This document shows, in pieces, positions 17,911 to 27,415 of a stretch of DNA of 64,000 bases. The notes under the pieces are model-generated. The model was not told where the DNA came from, made no database searches, and saw nothing but the letters and a program-made list of their open reading frames with translations. Source of the stretch: Epiperipatus broadwayi (taxonomy: Eukaryota; Onychophora; Udeonychophora; Euonychophora; Peripatidae); contig JAQFVV010000032.1 in the NCBI GenBank assembly GCA_028023455.1, positions 4,934,392-4,998,391 on the forward strand, in the 5' to 3' direction. How positions within the stretch are numbered: the stretch's first letter is position 1; each line of letters starts with the position of its first letter. A program made the position numbers and the translations under genes.

Positions 17911-17974
17911 AAAAAAGTTTAACTTGGAGTTGACTGTTCATAATCATTTATGAGCCATATATATAAATTATATC

Positions 17975-18415
17975 TTCCAATGACATGTAATATGAATAAA
18001 CTATTAAAAGAGGGTGATACTATCTGTCCTTTAGAATTTGTTCATATTTATGCTAATTTATTTACATAATTTTAAATGAGATAGTGAATTCAATATATTA
18101 ATTTTAAATGAGATAGTAAATTCAATCTATTATATATATATAACCACCATTTAAATATTCATAGGATCAAAGTCAAGCCTTAGTTCAAACAACATCCAAA
18201 CATGAAAGGAAAACTCAATTTAATAAATGTAAATAATTATAATTCAGAGTATATGTAACTGAAATGGAAGTAACTATACTTTCCAATGAATAATATAACA
18301 TAAATAAACTATTAAAATACAGAATGATTTCACGAGTCCTTTAGCATTTGTTGGTATTTATGCTAAGTTTATTTACATAATTTTAAATGAGAGAATAAAT
18401 TCAATCTTTTGATTA
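17975..18415. repeat. 306-bp-period tandem duplication
   Basis: TTCCAATGA...AATAAACTATTAAAA...GTCCTTTAG.ATTTGTT...TTTATGCTA...TTTACATAATTTTAAATGAGA occurs from 17975 and again from 18281. A smaller internal duplication of TTTAAATGAGATAGT is at about 18073-18125. It may be a duplicated LINE 3' UTR, since it starts just after the LINE stop codon. Confidence 0.7.
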
Positions 18416-18468
18416 TATATATATATATGTATATGATAAATTATATAGAATATTTAAATATTCAGAGA

Positions 18469-18512
<44 letters not shown>
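18469..18512. repeat. (TA)n(TG)n compound microsatellite
   Basis: TA repeats run to about 18492, then TG repeats to 18512. Confidence 0.95.
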
Positions 18513-19222
18513 TGTGACATTATATTTAGCCCCTAGACGTTAAATATAATTTGAAATACTTTAATTTTTTTTTTACTTAATAAATAAACCTCATTACTGT
18601 TAAACTATATAAAGCTTTAACTAAGTGTTCTAATTTATTAATTAAATAGTCTGTTAAACATGCTTGGTAATATTGTGCTAAAATAGTGTCAATTATCTTA
18701 AAAATTCAAATTTGGTAATTTAAATCTGAATAAAAAATTAGACTAGAGTGTGCTGTGTTTTAAATTAATTGCAGTAAATAAAGTTTTTTATCACTATTTG
18801 TAAAATGTGTTTTATTAATTTATGTTAAAGTTTCTATTTTATTGGTTGTCAAAATAAAACACCTTTAACTATATCAAGGTATTTGATGCCATATTGCACT
18901 TTTAAAAAATTTGACTTGAGACATAATTTTCACAATAACTTCAGCTTTAATAATGTTAGAGAAAAATGCTATATATTGGCATAAAATAGAAAAACTAAGA
19001 AAAACAATAGGACTAAGACAGATAGTGATTATCATTAAAAAAGTAAGGAAAAAAATTTCAGCATCCCAAAAAATTATTACTTTATAGTTTGTTTATAATT
19101 TCTAATTTATCATTAACATAATTTAAAATTACGTCTTCATTGATAATTTTTTTTTTATACTCTTTGAATCCTGAGTGGCCATTTTAAATTTAAAAAAATT
19201 ACAGGACATATAATTTTAAATG
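18513..19222. other. AT-rich stretch, nothing recognised
   Basis: No ORF, RNA gene or repeat that I can support. Confidence 0.5.
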
Positions 19223-19245
19223 AAATTTCTAATTTATTACAATAA

Positions 19246-19276
<31 letters not shown>

Positions 19277-19335
19277 ATAATAAATTAGAAATTTCTAAAA
19301 ATGTATATATATATATATATATATATATTTTTAGA
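19223..19335. repeat. Two adjacent AT-rich palindromes around (TA)n
   Basis: AAATTTCTAATTTATTA (19223-19239) is the exact reverse complement of 19278-19294, with (TA)n between. TTTCTAAAAAT (19292-19302) is the exact complement of 19325-19335, again around (TA)n. The two cruciform-capable units share the TTTCTAA end, so both may come from one foldback element. Confidence 0.8.
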
Positions 19336-20229
19336 AAGTGCAAATATGAAAGAATATAATAAAGCTGATAAAATAGTCATTACCAAAAAAAAAAAAAATT
19401 AAAAAAAGGAGATTCTTTACATTTTTAAACATGTTTATTTTTACATTGGTTCACAAATTCTCAATTTTGAAAGGTATAACTTAAAATTACAATTTCATAA
19501 ACAGATTCATCACATGCATCTCAAAATGCTGAAAAAAATGATATATAATATGTCTTACCTGAGGTAATTTTTCTATGCAAAAATTACAAAAACAGTGCAA
19601 TTGGTAACTTTGATTTTTACTAACTGCCCCACATGTTCTACTTTTATAACAGAGTATATGCTAGAAATGTTTGGTTGTACTTGCATGCAGGTATCTGTAA
19701 AAATATGTTTGGTTTTTAGTGGGGAAAAAAATTGGATTAAATTTGGATTTTGATTTTGTAGTGGGTTAATAATAATGGAAACTTCTTATGTTCATGCACC
19801 CTAAAATTATTATATAGAGCGTTTTTAACTGTATATATTTTTAAAAAAGAGCAAAATAGTATTTATTTAATAAAAACAAACTTTTAATAAAACAACCAAC
19901 ACATACAAAGTAAAATAAATAGTAAATTATTTGAAACTACTGAAGAAAAATTACTAATAGCTAACAAATGCTGGATGAGAAAAAAATAATCACTTATTTT
20001 TTAATGAGATATCAATAAATCTACTTATCAACAAATCTCATAATACAAATTATCATAATAAATAGATAATTGCTTGAGCAGCTGTACAGCCAATTCAAGT
20101 AACAAAAGTTAAAAGTTGAGCTTTGATTTAGAAAGATTTAGTTTTTGAACCAATTACATTATTGCTGCATTAATCTGCAAACTGCAATAATAGATGGGAA
20201 AATAAATACAGATACAATTTTTTCTGTAT

Positions 20230-20446
20230 TAAATGCTTTTATTTACTGTGCACTAAAAAGCAAAAAATAATTGTTTTTTTTAACTATAATTGGGCTTTTA
20301 GATTTAACTTGAAATAAAAGCAGGGAGGATCCAGAGAGGCATTAACATAATTAATTTCTGGACATCCCATACTTTTATTTCAAATTAAATCTAAAAACTC
20401 AAAAACAATTTTTTTTTGCTTTTTGTGTGGTAAATAAAAGCATTTA
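20230..20446. mobile_element. Foldback / MITE-like inverted repeat, about 217 bp
   Basis: The left arm (about 20230-20321) and right arm (about 20368-20446) are imperfect reverse complements: AAATGCTTTTATTTAC at the outside and AGATTTAACTTGAAATAAAAG near the centre. The loop is about 46 bp and GC-richer (GGGAGGATCCAGAGAGG). There is no coding capacity. Confidence 0.7.
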
Positions 20447-20599
20447 CTATATAAAAAAATTTTTTATCTCTATTTATTTTTAACTTTTTGTATTAGCACA
20501 ATAAATAAAAATGTAAAATTATATTATAATTAGATCAACTTGACACTTATAGTTAATATATATATATATTAGATATTGCTATTATAAGTTAATATGTAT

Positions 20600-20840
20600 A
20601 TCTTTCATGCATATATCATATTTAGTATGTGTATATAGTAATATATATTTATAATAAATTATTAAATGACTAAAAATACAAACATATTTTAATATATAGG
20701 GTATATGAGCACAGACTTTCACATATTTTAAGTAAAATGTGTTGGACATTTTTATTTTTGATTAGAAATTTTTTTTTTTTTTTAAATAATGCTTACCAAA
20801 ACTATATTGTAAATGACCTTAATTTAATACATATAACTTT
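20600..20840 (+). repeat. Direct repeat flanking a PLE fragment, 5' copy
   Basis: ATCATATTTAGTATG (20616), then ATGTGTTGGACATTTTT, then AATGCTTACCAAAACTATATT recur in the same order at 21763-21910. This may be a Penelope pseudo-LTR. Divergence and indels are large, so the assignment is tentative. Confidence 0.4.
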
Positions 20841-20862
20841 ACTTCAAATTAATTTGATACTT

Positions 20863-20904
<42 letters not shown>

Positions 20905-20979
20905 TGGATATGTCTGCACTAAGATAATATATATTCCTCATATATATATATATATATATATGAATAGAATTCTGGTTTA

Positions 20980-21620
20980 ATAAATTTGAAAATAATAGTT
21001 ATATTCAGGGGTCAATTTATTTCTGACAACAATGAGTTGAAATCTAATCATGAATTTATTGCTAATATTATATTTAATTAAAATGTCTATAAATCTGTTA
21101 ATAATAATGATTTTATTATTAATGATAATAAAGAGTTTATTTCTTTGCCATATAGGTCACCAATTAGTAAATTGATTTATAACAATAGTTTTTTATTAGG
21201 TGGAAAGAAAGTGACCTGGAAGAAATGCCTGAATTTAAATTCATTATTAAATAGTTCAAAACAGTCAATTGATTGCAAATCTATTCCTGGGGTAATTTAT
21301 AACATTCCTTGGTGTTGTTATAAAATTTATATAGATCAGAGTAAATTAAGTCTTAATGAAAGAGTTAAAGTTCATGAGATTAGAGTTAAAATAAATATCA
21401 TAACTTAGCTTTGTATATTCATAAACTGAATATATGTCATAAAATATTATTTAACAATGCAGAGTTTATCTTTTATGAAAAAAGTGAATTGTCAAGAAGA
21501 GAAAAAGAAACTTCAATGATAAAAATTCTGAATCTGAGGCCATCAATCTCAAGAAGTCATCCTTTGATATTAAAGAAAGTTGGTTTTTGATATGAATGAT
21601 GAGAAGGCTATTTTGTTTTG
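20980..21620 (+). pseudogene. Penelope-like element fragment with GIY-YIG domain
   Basis: Plus-strand frame: SDNNELKSNHEFIANIIFN, one in-frame stop, NDFIINDNKEFISLPYRS, a connector (KKVTWKKCLNLNSLLN) and SIPGVIYNIPWCCYKIYID followed by LNERVKVHE. PLEs have this order: RT tail, LPY linker, then an endonuclease of the form GVIYKIPC...YIGET...R..EH. The GIY-YIG equivalents here are VIY and KIYID. After about 21408 the reading continues with frame changes (RREKETSMIKILNLRPSIS), matching the usual PLE C-terminus. The RT catalytic part is absent. 5' truncated and inactive. Confidence 0.75.
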
Positions 21621-21744
21621 TATATAAATGTTGTATGCTTACTTAAATTTCATTTGAAAAAGTCTATTTGCTAATAAATGAAACCATGATTGGAGAAGAA
21701 TTTTAGTAAAATTTTGTTTTAGATTAGTACTATAATTTTAGATA

Positions 21745-21930
21745 AATTTCTATTTTTAAAAATCATATTTAGTATGCATGCAAAATTATGTGTATAATAA
21801 AGCATTAATTAACTTAATAGATGAAGGCATTCTTTTGTTGAAATGTATTTGACATTTTTTCTTTTATTTGAAATGATTTTTTGTTTTAATGCTTAACAAA
21901 ATTATATTTTAAACTAGCTTTATTCTAACT
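21745..21930 (+). repeat. Direct repeat flanking a PLE fragment, 3' copy
   Basis: Counterpart of 20600-20840 about 1.15 kb away: ATCATATTTAGTATG, TGAAATGTATTTGACATTTT and AATGCTTAACAAAATTATATT in order. See the 5' copy for interpretation. Confidence 0.4.
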
Positions 21931-21949
21931 TAAAAGAAGCTTACAAAGA

Positions 21950-22480
21950 AAATCAAAAAAATCACTTTCATTACTTAAAACATATTAAAGTTTTAAGAAT
22001 AATTTTTTAAATTTGATATAAAAATATTCAAAATTTTCCTACTCACTGTTCCATATCTAAAAAACTAGGTCACTTATCTAAAATACTATAGTGCTTTATC
22101 ACTTTGGTAGTGATTTTAAAATAAATATACAAAATTTCAACAAGTTGTATTGGATTTAAATCTATTAAACCTCAATTTTAAAATATTATAACTTTAAATT
22201 AGAACAAAAAAATTTTCCATATTGCCATTTTATGAGTTTTACTTAAAACATATTAAAGTTTTAAAAATGAATTGTAAATTTGCTCTCAAAATATTCAAAA
22301 TTTCTCTGATCTTTGGTTTAGATCTAAGAAACTAAATCATCTACCTAAAATATTATAGTCCCACATTGCTTTGTCTGGTATTTCATTTTTAAGTGCCTAA
22401 ATTGAACTAATTATATTAAATTCAAAATCTATTGAATGTTGATTTTAAAATTTTATTTTAATTCAAATAATAAAAGTTTT
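21950..22480. repeat. 268-bp-period tandem duplication
   Basis: TTACTTAAAACATATTAAAG occurs at 21971 and 22239, each followed by matching blocks (AAAATATTCAAAATTT.C, then ATATCTAA.AAACTA..TCA, then CTAAAATA.TATAGT). Identity is moderate, so it is an old duplication. No frame is open. Confidence 0.65.
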
Positions 22481-23329
22481 TATAAATATTTAGTATGCAA
22501 CTGAATTTAATTTAAATAAAAGCATTTTAATAAAACAAAAAATATTTCATTTAACAATTTTATTTGACTTAAATTTTAAATTTTAAATTTTAAAGCAACA
22601 ATAATTAACTAGTTTGGACATTTAATTAGATTTATCATATGATTTTTATTGATTATTCATGATTATATAGATTATTCTAAATTGGATTATATAATTTAAC
22701 TTAGTCCCTATTTAGCAATACAAAAAAACTGATAATAAAATGACAAATTTTGGTGATATCACCTATATAATTAAAAATATAAAGTTATTTATTTCAAAAT
22801 AAAATTTAAGGTAAAAAAGCTATTATATCTAATAATGTTATTATCTTTACAAATTATGCACAAGAGCTAATTTTACTAGACATCCAAACTATATTTTTTG
22901 CCTGAAGTTACTACAAAAATATTTTAACAGCTAAAACTTATTGCAGCACATGAGAGGATCTGACTTTTAAATTTTAAATTAATACTATTTGTAGAATTAA
23001 GTTTTAATTTTTTTTTTCAAGTTATAGTCAACCTAGATAAATAAATATCAACTATTTTCAGCTATGGAGTAAAACAAAGATAAAATATTGCTAAAACTTA
23101 TCACTAGCTAGCAGTGAGCAAGAGTGATAAGTAATGCCTTTTTCTGCACTATTTCCCAAGTTGGTCTTTGTACTGTAATGAGCTATTTCTACAATTTTTT
23201 ATCATTCTATTTTAATATTTATTTCTTCAATAATTAACGTCAATTATTTGTAAATCATTTTTAAATATAATTTTTCAGTTTTTAAGTCCCTCTATTAGTT
23301 TTTAGTAATTCTAATCTCACAGAGGCTAC
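22481..23329. other. AT-rich stretch, nothing recognised
   Basis: No supported gene or element. Confidence 0.5.
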
Positions 23330-23430
23330 TTTTCATACAGTAGCCATACTGAATTGGATTACTGTATGGAGAGTTTAGCAGCTATGTAAATAGCTAGTGC
23401 ACGCATAAGGAATGGTAATTATGTGATGTA
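23330..23430 (+). repeat. Dispersed repeat tail (family C), copy
   Basis: ACTGTATGGAGAGTTT followed by AGCTAGTGCACGCATAAGGAATGG and an ATTATGTGATG end. The same order occurs at 41873-41945 and 53437-53490, so it is an end segment of the palindromic family at 41.7 kb. CATACAGTA (23334) and TACTGTATG (23360) also form a perfect 9-bp hairpin. Confidence 0.55.
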
Positions 23431-24199
23431 TAATGGCTTAATTATAATCTGTTAATCTATGTTTTACCTGACTGCAATATGATATTTCATATATATATAT
23501 ATATATAGCTTTTAGGTTAATTATATGTTATATTGATTACTTGCCAACATTTTGATGAATCATGACAATGATGGTTGCTATTTAATCGAACTGTTGGGAA
23601 GTAATCAAAAACAACACACATTTAACCCAAAAACTACTTTATTTACATCATATAACCATGAAAACATTTTATATATATATATAATGAAACAGACAGATCG
23701 AAGAATCGATCTTAGTTTCATAATTGTCATTTAAGAACGGTAATTCTAAACCACTATTTACCCGCAATGAGACTTTTTCTATTCCAAGCCACATAAATTT
23801 TAAGTTATTTATTTTGTGTTTGTTTAAAAAGAATTTAATGTAAAGAATATGAGTATAAATGTCACAAATCATGGTGAATAATATTCGTGTGTGTGTGGCT
23901 TGTGGATTTATATTAGCTCAATTTAAAAGTTTCAATTGCGTGTATATTTTCTTTAAATTTTAATTTTGCAAATTATACAAAGTCATTTAAAAATGCTGAT
24001 CAAAAGTCACATTCCTTTGATCAGTATTTTTAATCAAAATCTTACTTGAACAAATGTATAGAATAATTAATTTGTACTTCGATAAATTAAGATAATGAAT
24101 GTATATTTTTGTATTCACGAATTCATGTAATTGTTTTGTCAATTTAGAATCATGTATTAAATTTAAAAATAAATAGAAACATAGAACGCTTATCAAGAA
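23431..24199. other. AT-rich stretch, nothing recognised
   Basis: Contains short (TA)n tracts at about 23490-23507 and 23670-23684. No gene is supported. Confidence 0.45.
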
Positions 24200-26210
24200 A
24201 GGCAAATCTATTTATAGTCAAATTAGATATTGCTGGAGGCCAAATCAAAGAGGAGTTATGAACAAAAACTAGGCAGAAAGGTCAACCGTAGCCATCTTAA
24301 ATATAATATAGACTCTAACTTTTGACTTGGCTGTGTTTGGATCATCTCAAACTACAGCAAATTAGTTGTTCCAGAGAAATCACTTGAACCGTTATTAAGA
24401 AGTTGCCTGGTAAACTGAAATCATGATGGGCTAAGTCCAAGAAGCTGATTCCTGTTCTGCCAATTTAAATCTTTCGTACCGCTGATCTGTAATGTTTTCC
24501 GTGCTTCCAGTCTTCCAAATTCACACATTTAAATTAACCATGCCATTCTAAGAAATTCAAAATGCGCGCCTACGTTCTTCATACATATCACCGCAAGAAG
24601 AAAACCGGATGAATAAAGAATGGTAACTTTTGTTACATGAACTTTTTAACTTTCCTCTCAGTAATAATTTTATATTTAATCTGTTAATCAAAGTAATTGC
24701 ATGTAAATTTCTTCTTTCCATTTGAAAATGTTACACTAAAACCTGTCAGTAAATTTCTTCTCTAATATTTCGGTGTGTGCTCTAGTCTTTAGATGATAAT
24801 TATTAATATTTGTGCCTACTAATAATCCATTTGTGAATACATTTATATTTTTACTATTACTTATTTTACAAACAAACGATGCCAATAATAATATTTCTCA
24901 ACTCTAATTAAAGTCAGTAAAGTTATCTCATAATATTTATTATATTCATTTTAAAAGTAATTTTCTTGTATCGAATTAAAAATCGTCATTTATGTTGAGT
25001 TGAGAAATATTCAAGTATTTTTATTGTTTCTTTTACTTTGTCATGATATTTTAATCTATACTCCAAATCTCAAATACTTAAAATAGTCTAAAATTTTATT
25101 ATAATCTTTTGTTATATATTATTACGGAGTAAGAATAATAATTTATTATTACCTTCCGAACAATCTGGGGAGTTATGGGTTTCAGAGTAAATTTAATTAA
25201 TTATTACTTTTGCGATCGTTTGATTTCGCCATGTTTTATTGAATAGTTATATCGGACTGTTGCGTAGAAAATGTTACAGAGAGAAAGGGTTTTATATAAT
25301 TTCGTTTTAAAATCCACTTCCGGTCACTCTTCCTCGATGTTACTGTGGCAATGCCTTTACCTTCGCTTAAGTTGGCGTCTCGTTTTACTACCACATGGAG
25401 AGAAAGAAATTCTTCTCCAGGTAATCTCTTGGATCACCGGGGTTCGAAAATGAGCGGCTGGTTGTAGTGTCCCGGATCTACTTGGGGGCATTAAGACTTG
25501 TCAAAGTACAAGCCGCCCGGTATTCCGTCAATGCACCGCAAGTTATTATTTGTAGTATACATTAATCCCTGCAACCATCAGTACATCAGTATTATATATC
25601 ATATTTTTATATAAAATCGCCTCCCATCTATCCGATCTGGTTTGAAACTATTAAAATAAAACAACTTAATAAAAACTAGTAGATAAATATTTTAAGTGCT
25701 CCAATTACTCTGATTCTCATATCAACCTGTACAACCATTTAAACATATAAATATTGGCATGAGTTTGTTAATCAGTACAAACCGATTATTGATGACTAGC
25801 AGCAATTTATTATAAATACATATGAGAGTTACCGTACCTGTAAATAATATTATTCAATGCTTTCAATAATTTATTAAAAATTTGTCTAACCTAAATTTGT
25901 CTCTCTTGCATTATTACTCTCGAAATCTAGCCAATCACCTGCTGTCTGTATCGACAACTTAAATATATACATTAAATTATTAGCCGTACCAATATCCCGA
26001 CTATAAGATATCTATGAAATAGCTGATTGTAGGTAATTTAGTCTGTGTTTTTCGATGAGCTAGTAAAGGGAGAACCCCGTACCGTTGTAATGTTGTCATC
26101 GGTGGGTCATGCCAGGGTTTTGGGTTCGAATTTAGTTTGCATTTTGGAATTTATTCCTAGACGTGGACTGGGTTTGAATTCGGATTACTGTGTGTGATGA
26201 AGCATGGTGA
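24200..26210. promoter_or_regulatory. CpG-retaining block, possible promoter region
   Basis: CpG is scarce elsewhere in the window but frequent here, for example around 24475-24610 (GCGCGCC, ACGTTC, ACCGG), 25195-25540 and 26040-26220. Homopolymer runs are fewer and nothing here matches the repeats seen elsewhere, except two B-box-like strings near 26125-26175 (GGGTTCGAATTT, GGGTTTGAATTC), which may be a SINE remnant. CpG retention and low repeat content are typical of an unmethylated promoter or first-exon region. This is an inference from composition. Confidence 0.35.
25316..25426 (+). CDS. Possible first coding exon (unknown gene)
   Basis: ACTTCCGG (25316-25323) is an ETS/GABP-type promoter motif. 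An ATG at 25351 starts a 23-codon frame, MPLPSLKLASRF followed by TTTWRERNSSP, ending at CAG (25418-25420) next to GTAATC, a plausible splice donor. The peptide is rich in Ser, Thr, Arg and Lys with no acidic residue in the first 17, as in a mitochondrial presequence, and GABP motifs are common at such genes. A second ATG at 25336 in another frame, or the start at 25271, would change the peptide. No downstream exon was identified, so this stays speculative. Confidence 0.2.
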
Positions 26211-26376
26211 TTTTTTTTACCGGTACAATATGTTGTATAACATTTAAGAAAATAAACTGTAAAATGCCACCCAGAATGGCAGACATTCCAAAAGTTGGTT
26301 TGAAATATTATTTATGTTATATATTGGGATTTTAAATATTATAAAGTTTATATTAGAGTTTTTAATTTTATTTTAT

Positions 26377-26411
<35 letters not shown>
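26377..26411. repeat. (AC)n(AT)n compound microsatellite
   Basis: AC repeats followed by AT repeats. Confidence 0.95.
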
Positions 26412-27257
26412 ACAGATTAAATATGTTAAATAAATTTAAGTAGACCAAGCATACTTTTAATGTGTTTGCATCATACTAACTATTCAGCTAAGAATCTATA
26501 ATATCCATTTTTTGCTAATTTGAATACTATTAGATATTGTTTTCATTATATACTCATTTTGGGTCATGGGCCATGTCTCTTTGATCTTATATTTTCTATT
26601 GTTTTTTCTCTTTGCACATTATTTTAATAATATTAAAATCAAAACTGTGTTCATATGCCATTTTGTGATTGCAAAATATGGATTTATTTATTGAATGAGT
26701 CTTGGCTTTTTTGTACATTAAGGTGTGTTAATCTTGTTATCAGATTAGCTTTTATTTTGCCATAGTATGTGTAAAAATCAGTCCATTTTGCTGTACCCTA
26801 CTGCACTGATTGAACCAAAATATCTGTATTTTTACAACCATGAAAGGGAATGTAGACACAGTTTTGATCCTAGTATTACTAAAATAATGTGCAAAGAGAG
26901 AAATGATAGAAAACATAAGATTAAAGAGGCATCTTTCATTATACAAATGAAAATATAATGAATCAAAAATTTAACATAATTCTAATTAGCAAAAAATGGG
27001 TATTACAGATTTTTAGTGGAATAACCATGATTATGACACACAGCTGCTGAAAGTATACTTCAAGTTCATTTAACATATTTAATTTCTGTTGTAGTATTTT
27101 CATATTATTATTAATAATGATGACAAATAACCAAGCTATTATATATATATTTCAGTTGGAGAGCTGAATTTAAAAACTTGTAGAGGTCTAAAATTTTCAG
27201 ATCTTCTTCTTAAGAGTTAACTTTTAGATAAATTATTATCTTGAGTTAGTTTTTTAA
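26412..27257. other. AT-rich stretch, nothing recognised
   Basis: Small overlapping open frames on both strands (26752-26958) are mutual shadows. No gene is supported. Confidence 0.45.
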
Positions 27258-27415
27258 ATATGGTGTCCTAACTCCTCACTGAAGAGAACCATAGCTCAAA
27301 ACCGGTCTGGGGATGGGGACAATCCTAGATAAAGATGATTTGAACGCTTTCTCTTGTAGCATTTATTTTAAAAAAATAACTTGTTTAGAGCTATTGGAAT
27401 GCTCTTTATATTATG
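27258..27415 (+). mobile_element. Hammerhead-bearing short repeat (family B), copy 2
   Basis: Matches 8030-8205 in order and orientation: ribozyme-like core (27265-27320), then ATCCTAGATAAAGATGATTTGAA, TTTCTCTTGTAGCATTTAT, A-rich run, and hairpin AGAGC...GCTCT near 27388-27410. Loop bases of that hairpin differ from copy 1 while the stem is kept. No ORF. Confidence 0.6.
27265..27320 (+). ncRNA. Hammerhead ribozyme relic, core mutated
   Basis: Same layout as 8037-8092. CTGAAGA is intact (27279-27285), helix III ACCGGT (27301-27306) and C17 (27307) are intact, and helix I arms GTCCT and TCCTCA pair with TGGGGA and GGGAC. The invariant G12 is changed to A (27298), and helix II (GAAC with GCTC) has an A-C mismatch. 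G12 acts as the general base in hammerhead catalysis, so this copy should be inactive. Confidence 0.7.
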
